From an uncultured Sulfurimonas sp. (GTDB taxonomy: Bacteria; Campylobacterota; Campylobacteria; Campylobacterales; Sulfurimonadaceae), in the NCBI RefSeq assembly GCF_963662755.1, contig NZ_OY759725.1, forward strand, positions 186,001 through 250,000: a stretch of 64,000 bases of DNA, given 5' to 3'. Position numbers and translations under genes: made by a program. Positions within the stretch are counted from its first letter, which is position 1. Each line of letters starts with the position of its first letter. Positions 24,472-35,791 of this stretch are shown one piece after another. The notes beneath the pieces are model-generated. The model did not search any database, was not told where the DNA came from, and was given only the letters and a program-made list of their open reading frames with translations.

Positions 24472-25416
24472 TCATTTAGTAACACGCTTTATGTTGTCTA
24501 AATGTGTAGAATAGTTACGTGAAAAATCATGTTTTCCACTCTTTGATTTCATAAAATATAGATAAGAAGTCTTTGCAGGAAATACAGCAGCTCGCAAAGC
24601 ATCAAAGCTTACATTACAAACAGGAATCTCTGGAACACCGCTATTTTTGTAGGTATTATATATAGAATCATCTTCTCTAATTCTTTGTGGTGTAATTTTA
24701 ATATGTGAATATTTTCCATAATTTAGTGTTCCATCCATTTGTAATTTCATACCTTTTTTTATACGATTATAAATTACTGAACTTACAAGTGGCATCTCTT
24801 CTATATTAGCTGATTCTTTTTGGATTACAGATGCAATTGCTACAAAATGAAACCATTTTTTTTCATTATATGTTCCAAAAAGTTTAATTGATAATTCTCT
24901 CATTTGTTCATTTGAATTATAAAGAAGAATCTTGATCAACTCCCTCTCTGTAATGCCTATAGGCATTTTGTATGTGTTTGGAACTAACGCTCCTTCTTGA
25001 TGATTTGTTTGAGAGTTATATTCAATTTGTAACTTTTCTCTATTTAAATTTAATTTTTGTGCCAATTGATTTAAAAATATATATGTAGTTTCTCCTGGTA
25101 TTAAAGTTACATCTTGAAGTGCTGCTTTTGCAGTTGTAAGTTTATACAAAAAATCACCTCTAAGATTATATGTAGTTTTCATTTCAATCCAGCCACTTTG
25201 TGGGGAACCTAAAACTCTTAAAATTAATGAATCTAGTTTACTTACATTGTAATTTCTATTAGCTAATTGTGTTATAATCTGATTTATAGAACCTTGAGGG
25301 ATAAATACAACTTTTTGGGTTTGAACAGGCTGATTTAGGTAATACATGAACGATAAAACAATAATCAAAACTATATCAAAACTCCATTTTAGTATAGTTA
25401 GCGCTTTATCATTCAT
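24472..25416 (-). CDS. mltG: Endolytic murein transglycosylase MltG
   Basis: Inner-membrane enzyme that cuts nascent glycan strands and sets their length. The 314-residue product has an N-terminal anchor (about residues 9-28), a LysM-like segment, then the YceG domain: LVPNTYKMPIG, IASVIQKESANIEEMPLVSSVIYNRI with the catalytic Glu in QKES, and LQMDGTLNYG. All catalytic features are present. Its first 71 bases overlap, head to head, the start of the plus-strand AsmA-like gene, and no later start keeps the membrane anchor. Confidence 0.93.
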   Translation of the reverse strand: MNDKALTILKWSFDIVLIIVLSFMYYLNQPVQTQKVVFIPQGSINQIITQLANRNYNVSKLDSLILRVLGSPQSGWIEMKTTYNLRGDFLYKLTTAKAALQDVTLIPGETTYIFLNQLAQKLNLNREKLQIEYNSQTNHQEGALVPNTYKMPIGITERELIKILLYNSNEQMRELSIKLFGTYNEKKWFHFVAIASVIQKESANIEEMPLVSSVIYNRIKKGMKLQMDGTLNYGKYSHIKITPQRIREDDSIYNTYKNSGVPEIPVCNVSFDALRAAVFPAKTSYLYFMKSKSGKHDFSRNYSTHLDNIKRVTK

Positions 25417-28400
25417 CTTCTTAACACTTTCTCTTATATTTATATTATTGCAAAATGGCTTATATATTCAAAATATCAATATTCCATCTTTTCAAGTGAA
25501 GAAATTATACATTAAATGGAACGAAAAACTAAATATTAGCATCCAAGAAATAAAAATAATAAAAAATTCAAAGAAAACAGATAATAATTTAAACATAGAA
25601 AAACTAAATAAATACCTTAAATCATTTCTTCTTTTTGATGATTGGTTTGAAAAATTTGAAGTTGAAAAAATAGTTTTCAACGATATAAATGCATCATTTA
25701 AATATATAGATGGACAAGATGGCTATCTCTTAGCTTCATCTAAAGAGTTCACATTTAAAAGTTCACTCTTTTTTGAATCACACTATTTTAATGCAAAAAT
25801 TGAAAAATTTCATGATCACAAAAGAAATATAAAAATTAACGGTAATATTATTTTTGATGGATACTACAATCTAGAACTTTTATCTGCTCTTAATATCAAC
25901 ATAAATAATGATATATTACTAAAAGCTTATGCTATTGCAGATAAAGAGAGTCTCTCTTATACGTTTATTTCAGAAAAAGACATTAAAGAACTTGAACATA
26001 CAATGAAAATACTTGATATGCCAAAAGAGATTAAATATTGGGCATATGAAGCAATTACAAGCTCAGAAATAATACTTAAAAGTGCTTATGGATGGATAGA
26101 TTATAATAACTTATCAGATGCATATAAAAACATTCATATACAAGCTGTTGCAAAGAACTTAACTTATGCATATAACCCTAAACTTGAACCTGTTGTTACA
26201 GCTAAAACAAACTTAGAGTTTAAAGATGGCATCTTGTTTATTAGACCTGAAGAAGCTTATCAGTATGGTTTTTATTTAGATAAAAGTTGGCTAAAAATAG
26301 ACTTCTCAAAAAAAGAAGAACTACTTACTCTCTTTTTACTTTTTGAAGGAAAAGTAAACAAAGATTTACTTCATCTTTTAAATACATATGAGATAAACCT
26401 TCCCTTCTTACAAAATAGTGGTAGCGTAGATACAAATCTAAAAATAGAAGTAGGACTTAGAAACATTGATGTTAATGCTAAAGGAGATTTCTTCACAAAA
26501 GAAGCAAATTTTAACTACCTTGGACTAGATATAGATATATTTAACGCTAAAATATTTTTAAACAACTATGATGTCAAAATAAATAAAATGCACTCAAAAT
26601 ATCAAGATATAGCCACAGCTGATGTCGATGTAAAATTTGACGCTAAAAAAAGTGAAGGTACCATAGACTTTAATATTTTGGATGTAAATTTTAAAGAACT
26701 TAATTTAAATCTAAAAAAAGACAAAACACCACTTAGAGCAAGTTATATAATATCAAACAAACAAGACACTATAAATGTAGAAAAATCCACTTGGGTTTTT
26801 AAAGATAAAAATATAGATATTGAGATGCTAAGCATACCTTTTAATTTAGATACTCTAGAAGCTAAAATACCTACAACTCTATTAAGTATTAAAGATTTGG
26901 TTTCAGCTTATGCATCTGGAACTTTTATGCTTAATCCTATAAGAACTGATTTGAGTGTTGATTTATTGACTTTTATTCTTCATGATGTAAAGATGGATCA
27001 ATCAAGTGCTTCATTAAACGTAAAATATGACAAAAAACTTCTAGTTTCTTCAAAAGATACAATTAGATTAAATGCAAATAATCTAGACTACATACTTAAA
27101 GATACTATTTTAGAAATAGCAAAAGAAGAGTTTAAAGTACTTAATTCTTCTGCGAACATTAAAAATTTAGCAGATGCGAAGTTTACTGCAAAATATTTTT
27201 TCAAAGAAGATTTTGGAACAATTAACATAACAGAACTAAAATTTAAAAATAAAGACCTTGGAGAAATATTTTCTTCCCAAGATGCTATTAAACTCAATAT
27301 TACTTCAAACAAAATCAAAACAGAAATAAAAGCAGATGATTTTAAGGCTCAATTTACACTAAAAGATAAGGGATGGAGGTTAAAATTCAACTCCTTAAAT
27401 GAAATATCAAAAAAATCAAAATTACTTCAAGATTACAATATTTCAAATGGCGATTTTACTCTTTATAAAAATCAAGAAGATAAAAATGTACAATTTTTAG
27501 CAAATACTAAATATCCTTATAAACTATTGGCTCTAGAAAATGAACCAGTAGAAAACTATATAGTTAAAGGTCATATTGAAGAAAAAACAAAAGATATACT
27601 ACTAAATATAAATAACTCTGTTAATGTCAAAATGGATAAAGAGATAAAAATAAGTGCAAGTAAAATTGGAATAAATATAGACGAAATACTAAACTATGTA
27701 AATGATAGAAATTCAAGCTCATCAGAGAGTAAAAACATTATTTTTGACGCTAAAGATTGTTATTTATATATAAGTAAAGACAGACATGCAATATCAGATA
27801 CTGTGCATCTGCAATACTTCAATAACATTGTAAGCGCTCAGCTAGAATATAAAGATGGTAATGCAGGTTTTGAACTTAAAGATGGAAAGTTTTATCTTTA
27901 TGGAGATAATTTTAATGATAAATTTATGGATAATTTATTCGCTCTTTCTAAATTTAAAGGTGGAAAATTATCTTTTTCTATGTCTGGTAAAACAGATGAT
28001 TACAATGGACTTATGTATATTAAAAACACCACCATACTTGATTATAAAATTTTAAACAATATATTGGCTTTTGTTAATACGATACCATCATTAGTTACTT
28101 TCTCTCTGCCTGGCTATAATAAAAATGGTTTAGAAGTAAAAAGTGCTTATGTTAATTTTCATGCAAAAGATGATGTTTTTAATATTAGTGATATCTCTCT
28201 TGATTCAAAAGAGATGGATATTGTTGGTAAAGGGACAGCAAGTTATACTAAGAATGAGATAGATATTATGCTTAATCTAATAACAGATTTAGGAAGTAGT
28301 GTTTCTAAAATACCTGTTGTTGGATATATATTACTTGGAGAAGACAGCATCTCAACATCATTGAAAATAAGTGGAAAGCTTAGTGACCCTGATGTCAATA

Positions 28401-28501
28401 GCCTTATAGCAAAAGATATAGCAGTAGCACCTTTAAATATTATAAAAAGAACTCTTCTTCTGCCTTTTCATCTATTTCAAAGTGATGAAAAAGAAGATTA
28501 A
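25346..28501 (+). CDS. AsmA-like/DUF3971-type envelope protein
   Basis: A 1051-residue protein anchored by one N-terminal span (about residues 16-40) with the rest in the periplasm. The long, beta-rich middle repeats of alternating short strands (KDKNIDIEML..., DIDIFNAKIFL...) and the C-terminal block GKGTASYTKNEIDIMLNLIT... followed by GYILLGEDSISTSLKISGKL are typical of the AsmA/YhdP superfamily, whose large members are proposed to form lipid-conducting bridges between membranes. The 5' end overlaps mltG on the other strand by 71 bp; no in-frame start downstream would retain the anchor. The subgroup is uncertain. Confidence 0.8.
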   Translation: MNDKTIIKTISKLHFSIVSALSFIFLTLSLIFILLQNGLYIQNINIPSFQVKKLYIKWNEKLNISIQEIKIIKNSKKTDNNLNIEKLNKYLKSFLLFDDWFEKFEVEKIVFNDINASFKYIDGQDGYLLASSKEFTFKSSLFFESHYFNAKIEKFHDHKRNIKINGNIIFDGYYNLELLSALNININNDILLKAYAIADKESLSYTFISEKDIKELEHTMKILDMPKEIKYWAYEAITSSEIILKSAYGWIDYNNLSDAYKNIHIQAVAKNLTYAYNPKLEPVVTAKTNLEFKDGILFIRPEEAYQYGFYLDKSWLKIDFSKKEELLTLFLLFEGKVNKDLLHLLNTYEINLPFLQNSGSVDTNLKIEVGLRNIDVNAKGDFFTKEANFNYLGLDIDIFNAKIFLNNYDVKINKMHSKYQDIATADVDVKFDAKKSEGTIDFNILDVNFKELNLNLKKDKTPLRASYIISNKQDTINVEKSTWVFKDKNIDIEMLSIPFNLDTLEAKIPTTLLSIKDLVSAYASGTFMLNPIRTDLSVDLLTFILHDVKMDQSSASLNVKYDKKLLVSSKDTIRLNANNLDYILKDTILEIAKEEFKVLNSSANIKNLADAKFTAKYFFKEDFGTINITELKFKNKDLGEIFSSQDAIKLNITSNKIKTEIKADDFKAQFTLKDKGWRLKFNSLNEISKKSKLLQDYNISNGDFTLYKNQEDKNVQFLANTKYPYKLLALENEPVENYIVKGHIEEKTKDILLNINNSVNVKMDKEIKISASKIGINIDEILNYVNDRNSSSSESKNIIFDAKDCYLYISKDRHAISDTVHLQYFNNIVSAQLEYKDGNAGFELKDGKFYLYGDNFNDKFMDNLFALSKFKGGKLSFSMSGKTDDYNGLMYIKNTTILDYKILNNILAFVNTIPSLVTFSLPGYNKNGLEVKSAYVNFHAKDDVFNISDISLDSKEMDIVGKGTASYTKNEIDIMLNLITDLGSSVSKIPVVGYILLGEDSISTSLKISGKLSDPDVNSLIAKDIAVAPLNIIKRTLLLPFHLFQSDEKED

Positions 28502-28508
28502 AAGTAAG

Positions 28509-29711
28509 TTATTCGTTTCTTAAAACAGTCAATATATCCACTTCACTTGCTTTCTTAGCAGGATAATAAGAAGATACTATCACAATTGCAAAAGCACCCA
28601 TAACTATAAGAAAGAAATCTTTAACACTCAAATCAAGAGGTAAAGTAGTAGTTGGATAAACATCTTTTGGTAAAGAGACAATATCAAAAGTACTTAAAAC
28701 CCATAATCCACTCATACCAAAAACAATTCCAGCTAAAATACCACTAACTCCAATTACTATACCAAGATATAAAAATACCTTTTTGATTTCCTTAGTAGTT
28801 GCACCTAAAGATAGAAGAAGTGCTATTTCACTTCTTCTATTCATTACAGTCATTAATAATGAAGAAATTATATTTATAGCTGCTATTAAAATAATAAGCA
28901 TTAAAACAATAAACAGAGAAGCTTTTTCAAGCTCTAAGGCTGCAAAAAAATTGACATTATCTTCCCACCACCCTTTTACACTCACACTAATTGGCAATAT
29001 TTCTTTGATTTTTAAAATATCTTTATGAGGATTGTTTGAAAACACATGTATTCCATCAAATTGATTTGATGGAACTCCTAGCATTGATTGCATAGAAGAC
29101 AATGTTGTATAACTATACGCCTTGTCATAAGCACTGAGCCCTGAATCAAAGATACCCTTAACTTTGAATCTTTTAATTTTAGGAGTTATTGAGAGTCCAC
29201 CTGGTTCAACATGAGTAAAAATATACATTAATCTATCATCAATATATAGATTAAATTCATCTTTTAAACTTTTTCCTACAAGTACATCAAATTTTGAAAA
29301 ATTATTTTTTTGTATAGCATCTGCTAAGACACTATTTACTTTTGCTTCATCTTTAAAATTAACACCGAAAATATATCCACCCTCTAGCTTTGTACCACTT
29401 CTTGCCATAATGGCTGATTGCACATATGGACTAAAACTAAGCTCTGGAAATTTTGTTTCTAAATCAAGTAAGAGATCTTCATTAACTGCTCCATAAAATT
29501 TTGGAATAACAGTAAGTGGATAGTTCATTATAGTAAGCTTTTTTTTAAACTCTTTATCAAAACCATTCATAAGTGCCATAGCAATAAGAAGAACCATTAC
29601 ACCAAGAGTTATGCCTAAAAAAGCGAGTAATGCAGATAGAAAAATAAATGGTTGATCCTTGTCAAAACGTAAAAAACGCTTGACAAGATAAGGGACGATT
29701 AATGTTTTCAA
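28509..29711 (-). CDS. Lipoprotein-releasing ABC transporter permease, LolC/LolE type
   Basis: Inner-membrane permease that works with ATPase LolD to lift outer-membrane lipoproteins and hand them to LolA. The 400-residue product has one N-terminal membrane span ([21 protein letters not shown]), a periplasmic MacB-like domain, and three C-terminal spans with the FtsX-type region ([24 protein letters not shown]). Its start overlaps the secA stop by 4 bp. Only one such gene is visible here, so a single LolF-like homodimer is possible; no lolD is in the window. Confidence 0.9.
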   Translation of the reverse strand: MKTLIVPYLVKRFLRFDKDQPFIFLSALLAFLGITLGVMVLLIAMALMNGFDKEFKKKLTIMNYPLTVIPKFYGAVNEDLLLDLETKFPELSFSPYVQSAIMARSGTKLEGGYIFGVNFKDEAKVNSVLADAIQKNNFSKFDVLVGKSLKDEFNLYIDDRLMYIFTHVEPGGLSITPKIKRFKVKGIFDSGLSAYDKAYSYTTLSSMQSMLGVPSNQFDGIHVFSNNPHKDILKIKEILPISVSVKGWWEDNVNFFAALELEKASLFIVLMLIILIAAINIISSLLMTVMNRRSEIALLLSLGATTKEIKKVFLYLGIVIGVSGILAGIVFGMSGLWVLSTFDIVSLPKDVYPTTTLPLDLSVKDFFLIVMGAFAIVIVSSYYPAKKASEVDILTVLRNE

Positions 29712-32305
29712 GAGGAGAAACTACCGTTTCCAGCAAATACCCCCTTTTTGGGACCACTTTTCCCGCAACATTGTTTGTATTTTTTTCCACTTCCACAAGG
29801 ACACGGTTCATTTCTAGCTGTTTTTTTCACTGCATTTTCTTGTTCTTCAAGTTGATGATTAAGTTGTCTTGCAGCTTCATCAAACTTTCTTTGAAGCTCT
29901 AGTTGCTCTGCCACTTTAGCAGCTTCTTCTTCTGGAGATTCCATTTTAAACTGAATAATTTGAAGAGTTTTAATAGTATTAAATTTAATATCTTTAATAA
30001 GCTCAGTAAAAAGATTAAAACTCTCTTTTTTATACTCAACTAAAGGATCTTTTTGATTATATGCACGAAGTCTAATACCTGTTTTCATATTGTCCATAGC
30101 ATAAAGATGCTCTCTCCAAGCACTATCTAGCTCTTTTAAGTACAATTCTCTTGCTATATCATGCTGAATACTTTCTTCTAATACACTCATTTTTTCATCA
30201 TAAGATGTTTTTATAGCTTTAACTAAAGATTCTTGAAGTTCTTCAAATTCTAAAGAAGAGTAATCATCTGGATTTATATCAAAATTCAACTCTTCTTTTA
30301 ATAGTTCTGAGAGTTTTTTGATATTATAATCATCTTTATCTGCGCCATCAAATATATCACAAACATTTAAGATATTGTTTACATATTCAACTCTTAATTC
30401 ATCAATTTTACTTACAATATTAAACTCTTTATCAAGAAGTTGATTTCTAAATTTATAAACAATTTTTCTTTGCTCATTTGCTACATCATCATACTCAACA
30501 ATTTGCTTTCTACCTTCGTAGTGCATATTTTCAACTTTCATTTGAGCTTTTTCAACTGCACGAGTAACCATTTTTGATTCTATAAATTCTCCATCTTCAA
30601 CACCAAGTCTTTCCATAATAGACTTAATTTTATCGCTTCCAAAGATGCGAAGAAGATTATCTTCTAAAGATAGATAAAATTGTGTAGTACCAGCATCTCC
30701 TTGACGACCACTTCTACCACGAAGTTGATTGTCAATACGACGATTTTCATGTCTTTCAGTACCAATAATATAAAGACCTCCAAGAGCCTTTACTTCTTCA
30801 CTTACTTTTATATCTACACCACGACCAGCCATATTAGTTGCAATCGTAACAGCACCTTTAGCACCTGCATGTTTAATGATTTCACCTTCTTGAGCGTGAT
30901 TTTTAGCATTTAAAACTGTGTGAGCTATTTTTTCTTTTTTAAGAACTTCATGCAGTACTTCTGATTTTTCTATAGATGCAGTACCTATTAAAACAGGCTG
31001 ACCAGTTTTTGATAGTTTTTTAATAGTTTCTATAACTGCTGAAAATTTCTCACCTTCAGTTTTATATATAAGATCATTTAAATCTGCTCTTGTAATTGGA
31101 ATATTTGTAGGAATAGATACAACATCAAGGGAGTAAATCTGAGCAAACTCGGTAGCTTCAGTTTCAGCTGTACCAGTCATTCCTGCTAATTTATCGTACA
31201 TTCTAAAATAGTTTTGAAATGTTATATCTGCTAGAGTTTGTGTCTCTTCTTTAATCTCTACTTTTTCTTTAGCTTCAAGAGCTTGATGTAGACCCTCACT
31301 AAAACGACGACCTTCACTTAATCTTCCAGTAAATTCATCAACAATTACAACTTCGTCATTATTAACCACGTAATCAACATCTTTTTCAAAAAGATAATTA
31401 GCTTTAAGAGCCTGATCTAGGGCATGAGGAAGAGAAGAGTTTTCAACACTATAAAGATTTTCAACACCAAAAAGTTCTTCAGCTTTTGTTATACCTTCTT
31501 CTGTAATAAGTACAACTTTATCTTTTTCATCTACAGTAAAATGCTCATCTTTAACTAGTTTTCTTGAAATATTATCAGCGATAGTATAATCTTCAAGAGT
31601 TCTATTTGTAGGACCTGAAATTATAAGTGGAGTTCTAGCTTCATCAATCAAGATGCTATCTACTTCATCCACTATAACAAAGTTATGTTTTCTTTGAGCC
31701 ATTTGATCTGATGAGTAACTCATGTTATCTCTTAAATAATCAAATCCAAACTCATTATTTGTTCCATAAGTTATATCACACTTATATGCTTCTATCTTTT
31801 TTTCTGGTTCAGCATTGCTTTCTAAAACTGTTCCAACAGAAAAACCTAAAAAGTTATATAAAACTCCCATTTCACTTGCATCTCTAGATGCAAGATAGTC
31901 ATTTACTGTTACTAGATGCACACCTTTACCCGTCATTGCATTTAGAACAATAGCAAGTGTTGCAACAAGTGTTTTACCCTCACCTGTTTTCATCTCTGCT
32001 ATTCGTCCCTCATGAAGAACCATACCACCTATAAGCTGAACATCAAAGTGTCTCATATTTAAAACTCTTTTACCAGCTTCTCTTGTAATAGCAAATGAGT
32101 CTTCTAAAACATCATTTAAACTCTTACTTTCATTTAAAACACTCTCTCTTAACTTGTTAAACGCTTCTTTTAATTCATCATCACTTAAAGCTTCATATTG
32201 TTCTTCTAAAGCATTGATTTTTTTAACTCTTTTAAAATAGTTTTTTAATTCTCGATCATTTGATGTACCAAAAATTTTACCCATTAATGCCTGTAGCATT
32301 TTCAA
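29708..32305 (-). CDS. secA: Preprotein translocase ATPase SecA
   Basis: Motor ATPase that pushes unfolded proteins through SecYEG. The 865-residue product has the Walker [15 protein letters not shown] (about residues 104-117), [19 protein letters not shown], the second motor segment [25 protein letters not shown], and the zinc-binding C-terminus [16 protein letters not shown] for SecB and lipid contact. Normal length. It is followed, with overlap, by the Lol permease gene, and is divergent from lolA. Confidence 0.97.
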   Translation of the reverse strand: MKMLQALMGKIFGTSNDRELKNYFKRVKKINALEEQYEALSDDELKEAFNKLRESVLNESKSLNDVLEDSFAITREAGKRVLNMRHFDVQLIGGMVLHEGRIAEMKTGEGKTLVATLAIVLNAMTGKGVHLVTVNDYLASRDASEMGVLYNFLGFSVGTVLESNAEPEKKIEAYKCDITYGTNNEFGFDYLRDNMSYSSDQMAQRKHNFVIVDEVDSILIDEARTPLIISGPTNRTLEDYTIADNISRKLVKDEHFTVDEKDKVVLITEEGITKAEELFGVENLYSVENSSLPHALDQALKANYLFEKDVDYVVNNDEVVIVDEFTGRLSEGRRFSEGLHQALEAKEKVEIKEETQTLADITFQNYFRMYDKLAGMTGTAETEATEFAQIYSLDVVSIPTNIPITRADLNDLIYKTEGEKFSAVIETIKKLSKTGQPVLIGTASIEKSEVLHEVLKKEKIAHTVLNAKNHAQEGEIIKHAGAKGAVTIATNMAGRGVDIKVSEEVKALGGLYIIGTERHENRRIDNQLRGRSGRQGDAGTTQFYLSLEDNLLRIFGSDKIKSIMERLGVEDGEFIESKMVTRAVEKAQMKVENMHYEGRKQIVEYDDVANEQRKIVYKFRNQLLDKEFNIVSKIDELRVEYVNNILNVCDIFDGADKDDYNIKKLSELLKEELNFDINPDDYSSLEFEELQESLVKAIKTSYDEKMSVLEESIQHDIARELYLKELDSAWREHLYAMDNMKTGIRLRAYNQKDPLVEYKKESFNLFTELIKDIKFNTIKTLQIIQFKMESPEEEAAKVAEQLELQRKFDEAARQLNHQLEEQENAVKKTARNEPCPCGSGKKYKQCCGKSGPKKGVFAGNGSFSS

Positions 32306-32513
32306 CCTTGTTATAGACTACTATATAATTGATTATTGATAGCAGTCACTGAAATTGGGCTTATTCTAGCATAGTAATAATAATATTTTGCATAAATTTA
32401 TAAATGAAACTATTTAAAATTAATATTAATCAATATGTAAACAATTGCTTAGATATAATTTTTTAAAAAATACTGGAAGCTGTTATAAGTTTCTCTGTAA
32501 AACAAGGAACTAT

Positions 32514-33029
32514 ATGAAATATTTACTTACACTTCTTCTCTCTTTTTCCATCTCTTTTGCTTCATTTGATAACATTAACTCTTTTCAAGCTGATTTTATA
32601 CAAACAGTAACAAACGATAAAGACAAATCATTAACATACAATGGTCATATAACAGCTTCAAAACCGCAAAATGCTCTATGGTCTTACATAGAACCTATTA
32701 AAAAAGATGTTTATATAGGTAGATTTAGCGTAACTATTGTTGAGCCAGAAATCGAACAAGTGATTATAAGAAGAATAGATTCTAATCTTGACTTTTTCAA
32801 CATGATTAAAAATGCAAAAGAAATTGAAAAAAACAGATACGAAGCTCATTTTAAAGATGCAAAATTTATAATAACTACAAATAATTCTATTATAGAATCT
32901 ATATCATATATTGATGAGTTTGAGAACAAAGTGAAAATTGTATTTAAAAATCAAAAACAAAACGAAGAAATAAATAAAGAAATTTTTACTCCAAATTATC
33001 CTCTAGAATTTGACATAATAAGAGATTAA
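32514..33029 (+). CDS. lolA: Outer-membrane lipoprotein carrier LolA
   Basis: Periplasmic chaperone that carries lipoproteins from the LolCDE machinery to the outer membrane. The start is placed at ATG 32514 behind AAGGAAC, giving MKYLLTLLLSFSISFA, a clean signal peptide; a 23-residue longer frame start at 32445 spoils it. The 171-residue product has the family segments FQADFIQTVTND, PQNALWSYIEPIKK and a late VKIVFKNQ strand. Divergent from secA, convergent with acnB. Confidence 0.88.
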   Translation: MKYLLTLLLSFSISFASFDNINSFQADFIQTVTNDKDKSLTYNGHITASKPQNALWSYIEPIKKDVYIGRFSVTIVEPEIEQVIIRRIDSNLDFFNMIKNAKEIEKNRYEAHFKDAKFIITTNNSIIESISYIDEFENKVKIVFKNQKQNEEINKEIFTPNYPLEFDIIRD

Positions 33030-33062
33030 GCTATATATTAAAAAAATATTTGATAAATCTAA

Positions 33063-33086
33063 CGACGCAGAAGTTGCGTCGCTATT
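33063..33086 (+). terminator. Terminator after lolA
   Basis: CGACGCA and TGCGTCG pair around GAAGT, then CTATTTTTA on the plus strand. The stem is GC-rich in an AT-rich genome. It lies between convergent lolA and acnB and may serve both. Confidence 0.82.
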
Positions 33087-33097
33087 TTTATCTTTGA

Positions 33098-35665
33098 TTA
33101 TTTCACCATCGCTGTTAATTGTTCTTGAGTAACTGTGTTAAAGTTAAGATACTTATATACAGTATCTGTCATCTCTGGTGTAATCTTGCCAGAAACTATC
33201 TCTAGGTACTCTTCTGGAGTTGGCAGAGCACCTTTAAGTGCTACAACAGCTGCAAGTTCAGCAGAACCTAAATAAACCTGAGAACCTTTACCAAGACGGT
33301 TATCAAAGTTTCTAGTTGAAGTTGAAAATACCCATGCATTTTGTGCAACTGAAGCTTGATTACCCATACATAAAGAACAACCAGGAATCTCAGTTCTAGC
33401 TCCAGCCATTCCAAATACAGAGTAGTAACCCTCTTCCGTTAATTGTTTCTCATCCATTTTTGTTGGAGGACAAACCCATAGTTTATTTTTAACAGGACCT
33501 TCGCCTTTTAAAATTTCACCTAGTGCTCTAAAAAGACCAATATTTGTCATACAAGAACCAACAAATACTTCATCAATTTCAGTTCTTAAACCAGCTTCAC
33601 GGATTTCAGTTAATGTTTTAACATCATCTGGATCATTAGGACAAGCTAAAATAGGCTCTTTAATCTGATCCATATCTATTTCAATAATAGCTGCATATTC
33701 TGCATCTTTATCTGCTTCTAAAAGTTCAGGATTAGCAACCCACTCTTTCATTTTATTGCGTCTACGTACTAATGTAGCTGCATCTTCATAACCCTGTTCT
33801 ATTAACTCATCAATTAAAGCAATATTTGAGTTTAAGTACTCAATAATTGGTTCTTTATTAAGTTTAACTGTACAAGCAGCAGCTGAACGCTCTGCAGATG
33901 CATCTGAAAGCTCAAAAGCTTGCTCACATTTAAGATCTTCTAAGCCTTCTATTTCAAGTACACGACCACCAAAAATATTTTTCTTACCAGCTTTTTCAAC
34001 TGTAAGCAGACCATCTTTGATAGCTTGATGAGGAATAGCATTTACCATATCACGAAGAGTGATACCTGGTTGCATCTTACCTTTAAATCTAACAAGTACA
34101 GACTCAGGCATTGTAAGTGGCATCATACCAGTTACACCTGCGAATGCTACAAGACCAGAACCAGCTGGAAAAGATATACCAATAGGAAAACGTGTATGGC
34201 TATCTCCACCTGTTCCAACTGTATCTGGAAGACAAAGTCTGTTTAACCAAGAGTGGATAACACCATCACCTGGGCGAAGAATAAAACCTTTTCTACTTGT
34301 CCAAAACTCTGGAAGCGTATGTTGTAGTTTAATATCTGCTGGTTTTGGATATGCAGCAGTATGACAGAATGATTGCATAGTCATATCAGCACCAAAGCTT
34401 AGAGCTGCAAGTTCTTTAATCTCATCACGAGTCATTGGACCAGTTGTATCTTGAGAGCCTACAGTTGTTGCGATTGGTTCACAATAAACGCCTGGTTTAA
34501 CACCTTCGATGCCACAAGCTTTTCCTACCATTTTTTGAGCTAAAGTAAAACCTTTTCCATTATCAGATGGTTGAGAAGGAGTCATAAATAAATTACTAGC
34601 ATCCATACCTAAAGCCTCTCTAGCTTTAGCAGTTAAACCTTTACCAATAATAAGTGGTATACGTCCACCTGCTCTCATCTCATCAGGAAGAGTGTTTGGA
34701 GAGATTTCATAAGTAGAAACTACTTTGCCATCTTTTTCTATAGTACCTTCAAATGGTTTAACGGTGATTATATCACCAGTATTTAATTCCGCTGTTGGAG
34801 CTTGAATAGGAATACATCCAGAATCTTCTGCAGTATTGAAGAAAATTGGAGCAATAATATCACCAATTACAATACCACCTGTTCTTTTATTTGGTATACC
34901 TGGAATATCTTTACCCATATGCCATTGAACTGAGTTAATTCCTGATTTTCTTGAACTACCAGTACCTACAACATCACCAACATAAGCTAAAGGGTAGCCT
35001 TTTTCTTTCAAAGTTTTCATAGTATCTAATGGGTTTTCCATTCTACTAACTAACATTGAGTTTGCATGTAAAGGGATGTCAGCTCTTGTGAATGCTTCAC
35101 CAGCTGGAGATAAGTCATCTGTATTTGTTTCACCTGGGATTTTATACACAGTTACTGTGATTTCTTTATCCATTTCAGGCTTGTTAGTAAACCACTCACC
35201 ATTTGCCCAAGACTCAACTACTTCTTTAGCCTTAGCATTTCCTTCGTCCATTAATGTTTTCACATCATTGAATGCGTCATAAACTAAGATTGTATTTTTA
35301 AGTTGCTCGGCAGCTGCATCTGCTACATTGCCACTTATTTTTAATGCTTCTACTAATGGAGTAACATTGAATCCACCAAGCATAAGACCTAAAATTTCAC
35401 ATGCTTTTACTGCATCTATAGCTTCACAAGTTACATTTCCTTGCACTACATCATTTAAAAAAGCAGCTTTTACATAAGCTGCATCATCAACACCTGCAGG
35501 AATTTTATTTTCAAATATATCCATTGCATAGTCTCTCTCCACAATTGGTGAAGCTTTTAGTAACTCTACAAGCTCTGCTGTTTGCTCAGCCGTAAGTGCT
35601 AATGGTGGAACACCAAGTGTAGCTCTCTCTTGCGTATGTGCTTTATAATCTTCTAAAAATGCCAT
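33098..35665 (-). CDS. acnB: Aconitate hydratase B
   Basis: Bifunctional 4Fe-4S aconitase that isomerises citrate and isocitrate, connecting Icd to the rest of the cycle. The 855-residue product has the AcnB order: N-terminal HEAT-like domain (from residue 1), swivel domain ([20 protein letters not shown]), then the catalytic domain with [26 protein letters not shown] and the cluster Cys region ([18 protein letters not shown]). Standard length. It is a single gene 126 bp from ftsK. Confidence 0.96.
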   Translation of the reverse strand: MAFLEDYKAHTQERATLGVPPLALTAEQTAELVELLKASPIVERDYAMDIFENKIPAGVDDAAYVKAAFLNDVVQGNVTCEAIDAVKACEILGLMLGGFNVTPLVEALKISGNVADAAAEQLKNTILVYDAFNDVKTLMDEGNAKAKEVVESWANGEWFTNKPEMDKEITVTVYKIPGETNTDDLSPAGEAFTRADIPLHANSMLVSRMENPLDTMKTLKEKGYPLAYVGDVVGTGSSRKSGINSVQWHMGKDIPGIPNKRTGGIVIGDIIAPIFFNTAEDSGCIPIQAPTAELNTGDIITVKPFEGTIEKDGKVVSTYEISPNTLPDEMRAGGRIPLIIGKGLTAKAREALGMDASNLFMTPSQPSDNGKGFTLAQKMVGKACGIEGVKPGVYCEPIATTVGSQDTTGPMTRDEIKELAALSFGADMTMQSFCHTAAYPKPADIKLQHTLPEFWTSRKGFILRPGDGVIHSWLNRLCLPDTVGTGGDSHTRFPIGISFPAGSGLVAFAGVTGMMPLTMPESVLVRFKGKMQPGITLRDMVNAIPHQAIKDGLLTVEKAGKKNIFGGRVLEIEGLEDLKCEQAFELSDASAERSAAACTVKLNKEPIIEYLNSNIALIDELIEQGYEDAATLVRRRNKMKEWVANPELLEADKDAEYAAIIEIDMDQIKEPILACPNDPDDVKTLTEIREAGLRTEIDEVFVGSCMTNIGLFRALGEILKGEGPVKNKLWVCPPTKMDEKQLTEEGYYSVFGMAGARTEIPGCSLCMGNQASVAQNAWVFSTSTRNFDNRLGKGSQVYLGSAELAAVVALKGALPTPEEYLEIVSGKITPEMTDTVYKYLNFNTVTQEQLTAMVK

Positions 35666-35791
35666 AGTTTTTCCTGTGTATTAATTTGGGAAGATTATAA
35701 CCTAATATATAAACAGCAAATAAACAATGTTACAAATATTCACACAATATGGTTCTAATTTTTCATAAATGTTTACTTTAGTAACATATAG

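Noticed and set aside
32445..32513. Longer start for lolA
   Set aside because: It would bury the signal peptide; ATG 32514 has a proper ribosome site.
34025..34364. Plus-strand open frames inside acnB
   Set aside because: They are opposite to a conserved catalytic domain, have odd composition, and lack ribosome sites; the same applies to other short antisense frames across the window.
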